Shown here in pieces: positions 21,794 through 34,977 of a stretch of 64,000 bases of DNA; position 1 is the stretch's first letter, and each line of letters begins with the position of its first letter. Origin of the DNA: Caprella mutica (Eukaryota > Arthropoda > Malacostraca > Amphipoda > Caprellidae); contig CANNZV010001035.1 of NCBI GenBank assembly GCA_947561585.1, forward strand, positions 244,076-308,075, read 5' to 3'. The notes below the pieces were generated by a model. The model was given only the letters and a program-made list of their open reading frames with translations. It did no database searches and was not told the DNA's origin. The translations under genes were made by a program, and so were the position numbers.

Positions 21794-22059
21794 TACGTAC
21801 ATCATAAAGAAAGAATATTAAACATAAATATAGAAAAAGTTATTATTCAATTTCATTCATAAAAACAATTCACAATTGTTGACTTACGTAAGCTTACACA
21901 TGTGCTCTGAAGTATAATTTATGCAAGAGTTTATCCGATCGTTTAAAGAAAACATCTTTAAAAAAACGCAAAACTTATCACTTAAACAGTAACAAATATG
22001 TCGCACTAAAGGCATAAAGGTTAATGTTTTGTTTCCTGGAAGAAACTTTATGAGCATGT

Positions 22060-22384
22060 ACACTGTGTTCCATCAGAAGCGTTATTTTTAAATTAAGATT
22101 TGGGAGAACTTTCAAGTCGTGTTATGTATACGCCATTTTGTTCATTAAGATTGGATTTTTATCACCCTATAAAAATTCGCCTCTTCAGGCTGGAGGAGGT
22201 CATTTTCAATAACTTTTGTAGGACCTCAGGAAATGTGCTCCATACGATAATAGACAATAAATATTTAATGAACAGAAAAATATATTCTTTTCATATAATG
22301 TGATGTATGTATAATGTTATTTGATACATTTTAAGTGCCTCTTTTTCGCAATTTAAAAAGGACGTTTCTGATGGATCACAGTTT
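22060..22384. mobile_element. MITE with 35-bp terminal inverted repeats
   Basis: Left ACTGTGTTCCATCAGAAGCG, then TTATTTTTAAATT. Right end is the inverse, with AATTTAAAAAGGACGTTTCT then GATGGATCACAGT. The enclosed 67-codon frame (22100-22303) is not recognised. Confidence 0.65.
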
Positions 22385-22779
22385 ACGGTTAATACGGAGT
22401 GACCTATTCAAAACTGGTCGAAATTAAATGCTATAACTCAAAAAGTAATTGGTGTACAAAGATGAAACACAAATCATATAAAAGAGTATATTTCAAAGTG
22501 TCATTTGATAGCAAAGATATCGAAAAATATCGAATGAGGAATACAGATATCTAAATCATACATCATTGATAAATCTTCAACACATTTTAATCAACCTTCA
22601 TGAATCATTATGCAACTAACTATTGAATAGCGTGTTTTCATTTCTAAACATTATCATTTAAGCAGTTCTGCAACTAAAGTAAAGAGAAAATATGCAATTT
22701 AACACAACAAGGAAATAAACATTAAGATGGTCAAGAATTTGATCAACAAATGGACAAGTTATGAAGTTTTTGAAAAACC
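22385..22779. other. Probable 5' part of a decayed mariner-type element
   Basis: Starts near TACGGAGTGACC, resembling the TACAGGGTGACC mariner end, and leads into the transposase relic. No intact frame. Confidence 0.35.
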
Positions 22780-23171
22780 ATCGCACTCGTAGAAATTTAC
22801 AGTTCGGTTCGGTTTGATTTCGCATGGGCCATGGTTCATATATTTTTTTTAAAGATGCAGAGACTGAAAATGTTTGTTCTGTAAACACTGATAAATACAT
22901 TGAAATGTTAAATTCTGTAATGACTGACGACAATCATCCTGACGTTTGGTTCCATTGGGAGACTGCAACTGCATAAACATTCTTGTAACTGAAAATCACT
23001 TCGAGGACAAGATTATTTCGAACCGAACCGGTTTCTCTTGCAAGTTAGGTCCCTTGACCTTTCACCTTGTTATCTTATCTCTGATATATGTTAATGAGAA
23101 GGCATTTAAATTGAAACCAAACATGATTGAAGCCTTGAAGCAAGTAATACGTGAAGAAACCAGAATATAAT
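22780..23171 (+). pseudogene. Tc1/mariner-type transposase relic
   Basis: Fragments in shifting + frames follow the order of a mariner-type DDE transposase: NTDKYIEMLNSVM, DVWFHWETATA in place of the WFQQDGAT motif, then FEDKIISNRTGF and a C-terminal MIEALKQVIREETRI. The catalytic Asp region is mutated, stops and frameshifts break it, and the PRSPDL motif is degraded to KLGPLTF. Clearly dead. The 22946-23170 frame is its last part. Confidence 0.7.
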
Positions 23172-23318
23172 AGTTGCAGCAATCGCTAATTTTGAAAAAA
23201 AGGATTAATCTCTATATTCTAGCACTTGTTATAAACTGAGTAAAACTTGAGAATATACTTTTTTATGTGAATTTTGTTTATTCATCTAGCTTCATAGTAT
23301 TATTTTATTCCTATACAG

Positions 23319-23885
23319 GGTGACCCACAAAAAGTGTACCCATGTTTAAATTGTATATTTCAACAACTATTGAAGGTACAGTTTTTTTTTCAAGTATAAT
23401 TTTGTTTGTTGATCCCTTCTCCATCAACAGATAAATTTTTATAAAGTTTAACGTATTTCTGTGAACTAAATAACGACCTTATTGATGGGTGGTGAAAATG
23501 GCTTTGCGCAAACAGTCGGAAAACAGACAATGAAGTAAGTTCAAACATTAAAAATATCTTTATTAAACAACATATCCTCTAATAAAACAGATTTATTTTC
23601 AGGTTTTATGAGTATTCATATAACTATTCCTTTTATAAAATATTGACACTTCATTGTCTGTTTTCTAACCTTTTTCATCACCCATCAATTAAAAGTCGTT
23701 TTTCAATCCACAAAAAATGAATAAAAATTAATGAAAATTCAACTCTGGATGGAGATGGGTTCAACAAACAAAATAATACTTGAAAAAAAAAAACTAAATA
23801 GCTGAAATTGTCCGAATGTTGGAAATATTTTTGTTTATTTTTAGTTAAATTTTTAACAGTATGCAACAACTTATGACACAAATGG
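23319..23885. mobile_element. Fold-back element with about 160-bp inverted arms
   Basis: The left edge CAGGGTGACCCACAAAAAGT is mariner-like. Arm 1 (about 23375-23535) and arm 2 (about 23630-23810) are inverted copies, for example GAAAACAGACAATGAAGT against ACTTCATTGTCTGTTTTC. The right terminus is not seen and may have been displaced by the family C element starting at 23889. Confidence 0.65.
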
Positions 23886-23888
23886 CAC

Positions 23889-24850
23889 TGGGACTTTCCC
23901 CCGCCTGGACTATTCCCCGCCGGACTTTTCCCCACCGAATAAAATAATAGTATTGAGGACTATTCAATTATAATTTCGATATAACAAACCATTTATCAAT
24001 AGAACACACATTTTATTAACAGACTTACACAATAATACAGTCTTATTTTTAACTTTGATCGTTTTCATTTTAAGACTGTACCTTCGTACATTTGCATATA
24101 ATTAAAATATACTATAAAGTTCAAACATTCTATGCAGCTACGATTAGTTCAGTTTATTCCAACTCTAAAGTTTTACATATTGCGAATTTATTATTTTCTT
24201 TGGCAGCTATTATAAAAAAATGATGATCTATTTACTTCTCGTTCAAATATATACTTTTCCAGAACAATAATAAATTGAACTGTAGTTTATTAATTTGACA
24301 ATTAATATATTACAGAATTAATAACCCTACTACTGTATATATTTTTTTATTACACTAAATATTGGCCTCTTTTATAGAATTATTTTCTATTGTGCATATT
24401 TGCTATTTATACCTCAAAGAACTTACGATGGTTTAACCATTATTATGAAAATACCTACATAAGTGTATAGAGATTCTTTAAATTATGACTTTTCAAGTAG
24501 TCAGGTTTGAGGATGATTTAGGTATTAAGTCGTAAATTCTCTCTAAAAATCTCCAATGAAAACTAATTACCGAACGAGTAATTACTAAACGGATGCGGTT
24601 CAAGGAGTTGGTAACTGACCAATTTCCATGCAACAATGTTTAAATAAAAATCCATAAAAATTAGTTTGTTGCGACGGCAGAGTTTGATTTACAATTTCAC
24701 GGCAATAGATTTTGGTCAAAACGATTTTTTCAAAAAACTAATTAAAAAATCTAAATATTAAACTGTCTTCCAGAGTTCAAATTTAAAAGAAAATTAGGCA
24801 GGGAAAAAAGCCGGCGAGAAATAGTCCGGCGGGGAATAGTCCGTTTCCCA
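23889..24850. mobile_element. Transposon bounded by inverted 15-bp arrays (family C)
   Basis: Left end: three units of GGACTATTCCCCGCC type (23890-23935). Right end (24796-24850): the reverse complement with three to four units (GGCGGGGAATAGTCCG). The GC-rich ends contrast with an AT-rich, non-coding interior. Confidence 0.8.
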
Positions 24851-25289
24851 CAGAAATGATAGCCAAAGAGACAGCACCATCTCACGGACAGTCATCGCAT
24901 AAATTGACTGTGTTGTCTTTGGAATATTTAGTAATAAATTATGGTCTATATAAAAAAACAAAAATTAGACGTAACAACTACAAATCTCTCTTAATTAATA
25001 CCTATACTAATTCAAAGATTATACTTAATTAAAATATAAGGATTATGTTTATTTTCCTCTACTCCAAATACAATTAACAGGTTTCCGCATCACGACTTTT
25101 AATTTGTTATTATATAGAAAAACCTTATAAACGAAGTTAAATTGGATTCATTTTTTCACAATTCAATGATAAAACTTTACTAATTGTAATTCTTGTAGGT
25201 ATTTTAAAATTGGTCTGGGTGCAAGACAACTAATTTGTAAGTTTGATAATAATAGCAAATTAGGAAACTGAAATTTGTGAAATATGTTT
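24851..25289. other. AT-rich DNA
   Basis: Nothing seen. Confidence 0.3.
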
Positions 25290-26275
25290 CATGCAGTGAT
25301 TCTTTTCTCTGATAGTACATCATCATAGTGATTCTTTTCTCTGATAGTACATCATCACAGTGATTCTTTTCTCTGATAGTACATCATCAGAGTGACTCTT
25401 TTCTCTGATAGTACATCATCATAGTGATTCTTTTCTCTGATAGTACATCATCACAGTGATTCTTTTCTCTGATAGTACATCATCACAGTGACTCTTTTCT
25501 CTGATAGTACATCATCACAGTGACTCTTTTCTCTGATAGTACATCATCACAGAGACTCTTATCTCTGATAGTGCATCATCACATTGACTCTTTTCCGATA
25601 GTACATCATCACAGTGATTCTTTTCTCTGATAGTACATCATCACAGTGACTCTTTTCTCTGATAGTACATCATCACAGTGACTCTTTTCTCTGATAGTAC
25701 ATCATCACAGTGACTCTTTTCTCTGATAGTACATCATCACAGAGACTCTTATCTCTGATAGTGCATCATCACATTGACTCTTTTCCGATAGTACATCATC
25801 ACAGTGATTCTTTTCTCTGATAGTACATCATCACAGTGACTCTTTTCTCTGATAGTACATCATCACAGTGACTCTTTTCTCTGATAGTACATCATCACAG
25901 TGACTCTTTTCTCTGATAGTACATCATCACAGTGACTCTTTTCTCTGATAGTACATCATCACAGAGACTCTTATCTCTGATAGTACATCATCACATTGAC
26001 TCTTTTCCGATATTACATCATCACAGTGACTCTTATCTCTGATAGTACATCATCACAGTGACTCTTTTCTCTGATTGTACATCATCACAGTGACTCTTAT
26101 CTCTGATAGTACATCATCACAGTGACCCTTTTCTCTGATAGTACATCATCACATTGACTCTTCACCGATAGAACATCCTCACATTGACTCTTCGCCGATA
26201 GAACATCATCACAGTGACTCTTCACCGATAGAACATCATCACAGTGACTCTTCACTGATAGTACATCATCACGGT
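25290..26275 (+). repeat. 32-bp minisatellite, forward copy, about 31 units
   Basis: Unit ACTCTTTTCTCTGATAGTAC then ATCATCACAGTG. The same unit forms the array at 42211-44772 in the opposite orientation. A six-unit higher-order block (marked by CAGAGACTCTTATC and CATTGACTCTTTTCCG) repeats at about 190 bp. The right edge decays into TTCACCGATAGAACATC variants. Confidence 0.95.
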
Positions 26276-26968
26276 AAGTAAATTCTTTTCAGTTACATAA
26301 CTAATTTTACAGAGCACACCTGTTCAAATCATTACTCTTCATGTTACCTTAACTATTTTCTTTTTAGTTAAAGATATCTCTCCATGAGCCTAAGAGGAGT
26401 CCTATTCAGATACACCTTTTCACTAATATTTTAGCCGCGGTGTGAATGAGTAATCCGGATGAAAGTCCAGAATATTGATAGCCTGCAGATCACATGGCAA
26501 AAAATAGTCGCCCTCTGAGTTTATTCACCGAATACGAGAGGGAGCATTAGTCGGATTTGAGGACTTTTATAGTGGAGGTTAAATATATTCGATGGGGAGA
26601 ACCTATGAATTTATTCACAAAGATTTAAAAGGGAATATTAAACCAACACTAAATTAATTGATTTAAAGGAAAATAAGAAGTCTAACTTACAAAATTAAAT
26701 AATTATTAGAGAAGAATTACTTCTGATATATTTTTGAAATAAACTATGCAATAATTGTCGGGTACAAGTGAATAATATTTGCAGAAAACTCTCCTAGTGT
26801 ATAATTTAAACACAACTTGTTTGTCAGTGTGCTTGTTCCAGGAATTGTAATAGATAATCACAATAACGCTAATGGTAAAATGCTCATACATACATTAAAC
26901 TTCTGATTTGCATTTACAAATGGAGATATTGTTTATATAGTTAAAAAACTGCTTCAATTGCAATAAAA
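26276..26968. other. Unassigned DNA
   Basis: 26430-26670 is less AT-rich and ends near AAACCAACACTAAATTAATT, resembling the end of the 18683 repeat. No exon recognised. Confidence 0.3.
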
Positions 26969-27640
26969 CAGTAAGTCAAGCCTCTGTACTCTATCTACTG
27001 GTTACACTACAGTAAGTCAAGCCTCTGTACTCTATCTACTGGTTACACTACAGTAAGTCAAGCCTCTGTACTCTATCTACTGGTTACACTACAGTAAGTC
27101 AAGCCTCGGTACTCTATCCACTGGTTACACTACAGTAAGTCAAGCCTCTGTACTCTATCTACTGGTTACACTACAGTAAGTCAAGCCTCTGTACTCTATC
27201 TACTGGTTACACTACAGTAAGTCAAGCCTCTGTACTCTATCTACTGGTTACACTACAGTAAGTCAAGCCTCTGTACTCTATCTACTGGTTACACTACAGT
27301 AAGTCAAGCCTCTGTACTCTATCTACTGGTTACACTACAGTAAGTCAAGCCTCTGTACTCTATCTACTGGTTACACTACAGTAAGTCAAGCCTCTGTACT
27401 CTATCCACTGATTACACTACAGTAAGTCAAGCCTCTGTACTCTATCTACTGGTTACACTACTGTAAGTCAAGCCTCTGTACTCTATCTACTGATTACAAC
27501 ACAGTAAGTCAAGCCTCTGTACTCTATCTACTGGTTACACTACAGTAAGTCAAGCCTCTGTACTCTGTCTACTGATTACACTACAGTAAGTCAAGCCTCT
27601 GTACTCTGTCTACTGATTACACTACAGTAAGTCAAGCCTC
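26969..27640. repeat. 41-bp minisatellite with a GTAAGT motif in each unit
   Basis: About 16 units of CAGTAAGTCAAGCCTCTGTA then CTCTATCTACTGGTTACACTA. Copies are nearly identical, with a few CTGATTACA variants at the right. Each unit has CAGTAAGTC, a 5'-splice-site-like sequence on the + strand. Confidence 0.95.
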
Positions 27641-27945
27641 CATTCAATTACTGGGTATTTAGGAGATCTCTAATTTGCATTTGAAATCTCTCTGGATTTA
27701 ATGCAGCAGATTTGTTGGGACAATTCATATGCTGGGGAATATTCATTTGGAGAATGGAAACGTTAGTGTGCACTTTATTTAGAGTGGTTGGTGGTTTTTA
27801 TCCATTCACTTTGCACTCTATTTACTTCGATCGATAACTGTTTTACTCTTCGCCGGGCACTTTATTTACAGTGATCGATGATTGTTTTAAACCCTTCTCT
27901 ATACACTTTATTTTTTATTGATTGATAGATTTTTTTTGGAGAAAG
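27641..27945. repeat. Degenerate about 48-bp repeat
   Basis: Three to four weak units containing CACTTTATTTACAGTGATCG then ATGATTGTTTTAAACCCTTC. A lone relative is at about 55831-55880. Very diverged. Confidence 0.4.
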
Positions 27946-28780
27946 GGCAGTTGGGTCCAAGACAGTTGTGTCCTGACAATTGGGCCCAAGACAATTGAAC
28001 CAATAAAAAAATTATGTTATTACAGTAGCAATGGTCTTCAATTAAGTATTTACCATAGTATTTGATAATAACGGACTCAGCTACAACACAGAGAATGAAG
28101 AGGTTAACTTATTTTAAAAAACAATTTGATGCTTTATTAATGTTTATTTCGTTGATAGGAAGGCCATTCAGAAGAAATAGATGATATCCTCTATCCAAAC
28201 CAGGTTTCTGGATTGTCTACAACAGTGTCATGGAAAATCTACCTCATATCACTAATGCAATTGAAGATGGGCACAGAGCAATGGGCATCTCTACTTAATA
28301 TCGTCACCCAATTACTTTCAATTTGATACATATAATCAAAATAAACCAAGATTCTATTCCTACATATAATAAAATTAAACCGAGATTCTAATTCATTCAT
28401 ATAATAAAATTACGCCTAAATAAATTTAGGCTTACAAATAAGAATGACTGAAATCAAGAAATTTGTGCAAGCAAATCGTGTCATTTAAAGTTTTCAGCCA
28501 TCGTCATACTTTGATAAAGCTTTCAGTAAACGTTCAATATTAAATATGTTTGCATTGCTTTTATATACAAAAGTAAAATATTAATACTCCAGGATGTATA
28601 CTGCAATAATTTAATTGAAGACAATTACCACTGCAATAACAGGCTAACACTCATTTATTATGACTCTTGTCACAATTTTTTCTATGCGCTTAATTGTCCT
28701 GAGTTCAATTGTCTTTGGGCTCGATTGTCTAAGGTCCAATAGTCGGCGGACCCAATTGTTTTGGACCCAATTGTCGGTCC
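27946..28780. mobile_element. Transposon bounded by inverted 15-bp arrays (family B)
   Basis: Left end: GGGCAGTTGGGTCCAA, then units GACAATTGGGCCCAA (27946-28000). Right end (28690-28780): the reverse complement with about six units (GGACCCAATTGTTTTGG type). Interior AT-rich, non-coding. The 14-bp satellite starts 90 bp further right. Confidence 0.8.
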
Positions 28781-28869
28781 ACGGTTTTTTACCTCTACGT
28801 ACCATCTCTCAAAGATCGAGGCCAATTTCACATACCATAGTTCACCAAGTTTTAGAATATGTAACTGTA

Positions 28870-31800
28870 TAGTCGTAAGTATGTAGTCGTAAGTATGCAG
28901 TCGTAAGTATGTAGTCGTAAGTATGCAGTCGTAAGTATGCAGTCGTAAGTATGCAGTCGTAGGTATGCAGTCGTAAGTATGTAGTCGTAAGTATGCAGTC
29001 GTAAGTATGCAGTCGTAAGTATGCAGTCGTAAGTATGTAGTCGTAAGTATGCAGTCGTAAGTATGCAGTCGTAAGTATGTAGTCGTAAGTATGCAGTCGT
29101 AAGTATGTAGTCGTAAGTATGCAGTCGTAAGTATGCAGTCGTAAGTATGTAGTCGTAAGTATGCAGTCGTAAGTATGTAGTCGTAAGTATGTAGTCGTAA
29201 GTATATAGTCGTAAGTATGCAGTCGTAAGTATGCAGTCGTAAGTATGCAGTCGTAAGTATGCAGTCGTAAGTATGTAGTCGTAAGTATGCAGTCATAAGT
29301 ATGCAGTCGTAAGTATGTAGTCGTAAGTATGCAGTCATAAGTATGCAGTCGTAAGTATGCAGTCGTAGGTATGTAGTCGTAAGTATGCAGTCATAAGTAT
29401 GCAGTCGTAAGTATGTAGTCGTAAGTATGTAGTCGTAAGTATGCAGTCGTAAGTATGTAGTCGTAAGTATGCAGTCGTAAGTATGCAGTCGTAAGTATGC
29501 AGTCGTAGGTATGCAGTCGTAAGTATGTAGTCGTAAGTATGCAGTCGTAAGTATGCAGTCGTAAGTATGCAGTCGTAAGTATGTAGTCGTAAGTATGCAG
29601 TCGTAAGTATGCAGTCGTAAGTATGTAGTCGTAAGTATGCAGTCGTAAGTATGTAGTCGTAAGTATGCAGTCGTAAGTATGCAGTCGTAAGTATGTAGTC
29701 GTAAGTATGCAGTCGTAAGTATGTAGTCGTAAGTATGTAGTCGTAAGTATATAGTCGTAAGTATGCAGTCGTAAGTATGCAGTCGTAAGTATGCAGTCGT
29801 AAGTATGCAGTCGTAAGTATGTAGTCGTAAGTATGCAGTCATAAGTATGCAGTCATAAGTATGCAGTCGTAAGTATGTAGTCGTAAGTATGCAGTCATAA
29901 GTATGCAGTCGTAAGTATGCAGTCGTAAGTATGTAGTCGTAAGTATGCAGTCATAAGTATGCAGTCGTAAGTATGTAGTCGTAAGTATGCAGTCGTAAGT
30001 ATGCAGTCGTAAGTATGCAGTCGTAAGTATGCAGTCGTAAGTATGCAGTCATAAGTATGCAGTCATAAGTATGCAGTCATAAGTATGCAGTCATAAGTAT
30101 GCAGTCGTAAGTATGCAGTCGTAAGTATGCAGTCATAAGTATGCAGTCGTAAGTATGCAGTCGTAAGTATGCAGTCGTAAGTATGCAGTCGTAAGTATGC
30201 AGTCGTAAGTATGCAGTCGTAAGTATGTAGTCGTAAGTATGTAGTCATAAGTATGCAGTCGTAAGTATGCAGTCGTAAGTATGCAGTCGTAAGTATGCAG
30301 TCGTAAGTATGCAGTCATAAGTATGCAGTCATAAGTATGCAGTCATAAGTATGCAGTCATAAGTATGCAGTCGTAAGTATGCAGTCGTAAGTATGCAGTC
30401 ATAAGTATGCAGTCGTAAGTATGCAGTCGTAAGTATGTAGTCGTAAGTATGCAGTCGTAAGTATGCAGTCGTAAGTATGCAGTCGTAAGTATGTAGTCGT
30501 AAGTATGCAGTCGTAAGTATGCAGTCGTAAGTATGTAGTCGTAAGTATGTAGTCGTAAGTATGCAGTCATAAGTATATAGTCGTAAGTATGCAGTCGTAA
30601 GTATGCAGTCGTAAGTATGTAGTCGTAAGTATGCAGTCGTAAGTATGCAGTCGTAAGTATGTAGTCGTAAGTATGCAGTCGTAAGTATGCAGTCATAAGT
30701 ATATAGTCGTAAGTATGTAGTCGTAAGTATGCAGTCGTAAGTATGTAGTCGTAAGTATGCAGTCGTAAGTATGTAGTCGTAAGTATGTAGTCGTAAGTAT
30801 GTAGTCGTAAGTATGCAGTCGTAAGTATGTAGTCGTAAGTATGCAGTCGTAAGTATGTAGTCGTAAGTATGCAGTCATAAGTATGCAGTCGTAAGTATGC
30901 AATCGTAAGTATGCAGTCGTAAGTATGCAGTCGTAAGTATGTATTCGTGAGTATGCAGTCGTAAGTATGCAGTCGTAAGTATGCAGTCGTAACTATGCAG
31001 TCGTAAGTATGTAGTCGTAAGTATGCAGACGTAAGTATGCAATCGTAAGTATGCAGTCGTAAGTATGTAGTCGTAAGTATACAGTCGTAAGTATGCAGTC
31101 GTAAGTATGTATTCGTGAGTATGCAGTCGTAAGTATGCAGTCGTAGGTATGCAGTCGTAAATATGCAGTCGTAGGTATTCAGTCGTAAGTATGCAGTCGA
31201 AGGTATTCAGTCGTAAGTATGCAGTCGTAAGTATGCAGTCGTAGGTATGTAGTCGTAAGTATGCAGTCGTAAGTATGCAGTCGTAGGTATGCAGTCGTAG
31301 GTATGCAGTCGTAAGTATGCAGTCGTAGGTATGCAGTCGTAGGTATACAGTCGTAAGTATGCAGTCGTAGGCATGCAGTCGTAGGTATACAGTCGTAAGT
31401 ATGCAGTCGTAAGTATGCTGTCGTAAGTATGCAGTCGTAATTATGCAGTCGTAAGTATGCAGTCGTAAGTATGCAGTCGTAAGTATGCAGTCGTAGGTAT
31501 TCAGTCGTAAGTATGCAGTCGTAATTATGCAGTCGTAAGTATGCAGTCGTAAGTATGCAGTCGTAAGTATGCAGTCGTAGGTATTCAGTCGTAAGTATGC
31601 AGTCGTAAGTATGCAGTCGAAGGTATTCAGTCGTAAGTATGCAGTCGTAAGTATGCAGTCGTAGGTATGCAGTCGTAAGTATGCAGTCGTAAGTATGCAG
31701 TCGTAAGTATGTAGTCGTAAGTATGCAGTCGTAAGTATGCAGTCGTAAGTATGTAGTCGTAAGTATGCAGTCGTAGGTATGCAGTCGTAAGTATGCAGTC

Positions 31801-33836
31801 GTAATTATGCAGTCGTAATTATGCAGTCGTAAGTATGCAGTCGTAGGTATGCAGTCGTAAGTATGCAGTCGTAGGTATTCAGTCGTAAGTATGCAGTCGT
31901 AGGTATGCAGTCGTAAGTATGCAGTCGTAATTATGCAGTCGTAGGTATGCAGTCGTAGGTATGCAGTCGTAAGTATGCAGTCGTAGGTATTCAGTCGTAA
32001 GTATGCAGTCGTAGGTATACAGTCGTAAGTATGCAGTCGTAAGTATGCTGTCGTAAGTATGCAGTCGTAAGTATGCAGTCGTAGGTATGCAGTCGTAAGT
32101 ATGCAGTCGTAAGTATGCAGTCGTAAGTATGTAGTCGTAGGTATGCAGTCGTAAGTATGCAGTCGTAGGTATTCAGTCGTAAGTATGCAGTCGTAGGTAT
32201 ACAGTCGTAAGTATGCAGTCGAAGGTATTCAGTCGTAAGTATGCAGTCGTAAGTATGCAGTCGTAGGTATGCAGTCGTAAGTATGCAGTCGTAAGTATGC
32301 AGTCGTAAGTATGTAGTCGTAAGTATGCAGTCGTAAGTATGCAGTCGTAAGTATGTAGTCGTAAGTATGCAGTCGTAGGTATGCAGTCGTAAGTATGCAG
32401 TCGTAATTATGCAGTCGTAAGTATGCAGTCGTAAGTATGCAGTCGTAAGTATGCAGTCGTAGGTATGCAGTCGTAAGTATGCAGTCGTAAGTATGCAGTC
32501 GTAAGTATGTAGTCGTAAGTATGCAGTCGTAAGTATGCAGTCGTAAGTATGTAGTCGTAAGTATGCAGTCGTAGGTATGCAGTCGTAAGTATGCAGTCGT
32601 AATTATGCAGTCGTAAGTATGCAGTCGTAGGTATGCAGTCGTAAGTATGCAGTCGTAGGTATTCAGTCGTAAGTATGCAGTCGTAGGTATGCAGTCGTAA
32701 GTATGCAGTCGTAATTATGCAGTCGTAAGTATGCAGTCGTAGGTATGCAGTCGTAAGTATGCAGTCGTAGGTATTCAGTCGTAAGTATGCAGTCGTAGGT
32801 ATGCAGTCGTAGGTATGCAGTCGTAAGTATGCAGTCGTAAGTATGCAGTCGTAAGTATGCAGTCATAGGTATGCAGTCGTAAGTATGCAGTCGTAGGTAT
32901 TCAGTCGTAAGTATGCAGTCGTAAGTATGCAGTCGTAGGTATTCAGTCGTAAGTATGCAGTCGTAAGTATGCAGTCGTAGGTATGCAGTCGTAAGTATGC
33001 AGTCGTAAGTATGCAGTCGTAATTATGCAGTCGTAAGTATGCAGTCGTAGGTATGCAGTCGTAAGTATGCAGTCGTAGGTATTCAGTCGTAAGTATGCAG
33101 TCGTAATTATGCAGTCGTAAGTATGCAGTCGTAGGTATGCAGTCGTAAGTATGCAGTCGTAGGTATTCAGTCGTAAGTATGCAGTCGTAAGTATGCAGTC
33201 GAAGGTATTCAGTCGTAAGTATGCAGTCGTAAGTATGCAGTCGTAGGTATGCAGTCGTAAGTATGCAGTCGTAAGTATGCAGTCGTAATTATGCAGTCGT
33301 AAGTATGCAGTCGTAGGTATGCAGTCGTAAGTATGCAGTCGTAGGTATTCAGTCGTAAGTATGCAGTCGTAGGTATGCAGTCGTAAGTATGCAGTCGTAA
33401 CTATGCAGTCGTAAGTATGCAGTCGTAAGTATGCAGTCATAGGTATTCAGTCGTAAGTATGCAGTCGTAAGTATGCAGTCGTAGGTATGCAATCGTAGGT
33501 ATGCAGTCGTAAGTATGCAGTCGTAAGTATGCAGTCGTAAGTATGCAGTCGTAAGTATGCAGTCGTAGGTATGCAGTCGTAAGTATGCAGTCGTAAGTAT
33601 GCAGTTGTAGGTATTCAGTCGTAAGTATGCAGTCGTAAGTATGCAGTCGTAGGTATTCAGTCGTAAGTATGCAGTCGTAGGTATGCAGTCGTAGGTATAC
33701 AGTCGTAAGTATGCAGTCGTAACTTTGCAGTCGTAAGTATGCAGTCGTAGGTATTCAGTCGTAAGTATGCAGTCGTAAGTATGCAGTCATAAGTATGCAG
33801 TCGTAAGTATGCAGTCGTTAAGTATGCAGTCGTAAT
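28870..33836. repeat. 14-bp minisatellite of about 5 kb, about 355 units
   Basis: Unit AGTCGTAAGTATGC with point variants (TATGT, CATAAG, GTAGGT, GTAATT, TATTC). In the left part a 39-unit block of 546 bp is duplicated: the rare TATATAGTC variant at 29201 recurs at 29747, and the GTAGGTATG variant near 28961 recurs at 29507. Right of about 31100 a different set dominates (GTAGGTATTC, GTCGAAGG, GTAATTATG) with its own larger blocks. All long minus-strand frames (period three 14-bp units) are shadows. Confidence 0.98.
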
Positions 33837-34376
33837 ATGATCGCATTCAACTCAGATCAAATTTCTACCCGATATCTTCCATTCCATTTGACGTATAGAC
33901 TCATTTCCCAATTTGCAATTCATATTTGCAATCTTGAGAAGAAACATTGAATGTAAACACGTCGGCAATATGATTCTGAATGGATTATCCTCTCCTTTTC
34001 TTTATCTTCATGATTTATTAATATACGCAGCTATGATTGAGTTTGCATGTTGCTGAATAGAAATGTATTATAAACTCATTCTTCTAATAATCAAACATTA
34101 AGTGATGTAAGATTTTCTTTTTAACTCCAAACTCCATTTCAGTAAAGCATTTCCTAATGTATTTTGATGGACGGGAGGGAAAATGAACTGAAACTAAGAG
34201 TAGCGAACAAAACTTCCGGTAAAGTTAGAACCTGAACATTGGGAAAAACTTGAGTATAATTTTATGGTATGGGTATTATTATTGCTATAGGTATAATGGT
34301 TATTATATTTACTATAGGTATAAGTTACCACTATAGGTATTATAGTGACTGCAAGTATAGGAAGAATGCAGGGAAG
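33837..34376. other. AT-rich DNA
   Basis: A short TATAGGTATTA repetition at 34263-34350; otherwise nothing seen. Confidence 0.3.
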
Positions 34377-34620
34377 TTACGTATTATCGGTCGATTTCAC
34401 ATCTTCGGCCATACAAATAAGAAATAACAATATAATAATTATTATATTGTTACCGGCAGTTATCATTGTTAAATGTTATTTTTATTGGTATCCTTGATAC
34501 CTGCAGGTATCATGGATACCAACTGAAAATAAATATTAGAATTGAATAATAATTATTATACCAGTTTCTCTTGTTTGGCGGAAGATGTGGAACCGACTAA
34601 TAATTCGTAACATGTCCTAA
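34377..34620. mobile_element. ATCGGTC-family palindromic MITE (long copy)
   Basis: Left TTACGTATTATCGGTCGATT; right inverse with GACTAATAATTCGTAAC. The core at 34482-34521 is a near-perfect palindrome GGTATCCTTGATACCTGCAG and its inverse. Confidence 0.8.
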
Positions 34621-34977
34621 ATGTACCTGTGTATCTTCATGTTGCAGGTATAATTCCCAAACATAAAAAGTTTCTATGTTTCCTCAAGATATAAAAACTA
34701 AGATTCTCTCACATTTGACGTGTTAAGTCGCTGTGGGCGTTAGAAACAGACCTACAGTTCTGAAAAGTTGATCGGGATTCCCGAAATACACGGGAATTCA
34801 GTGAATAAAAGAGAACACAGGCGGACAGACATGGAATTCAGAGTGTTGCTGGTCCTCCTCCGTGTGACGCTTTGGCTCTAATTGTTTGTGAAGAGGAAGG
34901 TGATGGCAAAATAAAACCAGGAATTAGGAGCAATAGCGGGGTGCGATGTTTGCACTGCTGAGTGAATGGAGCAGTCG
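34621..34977. other. Unassigned DNA
   Basis: Somewhat GC-richer at 34780-34975. No exon could be supported. Confidence 0.3.

Noticed and set aside
28682..33440. Long minus-strand open frames rich in TAYLRLHTYD repeats
   Set aside because: Pure translation of the 14-bp array (three units make 14 codons). No start context, splice support or non-repeat domain.
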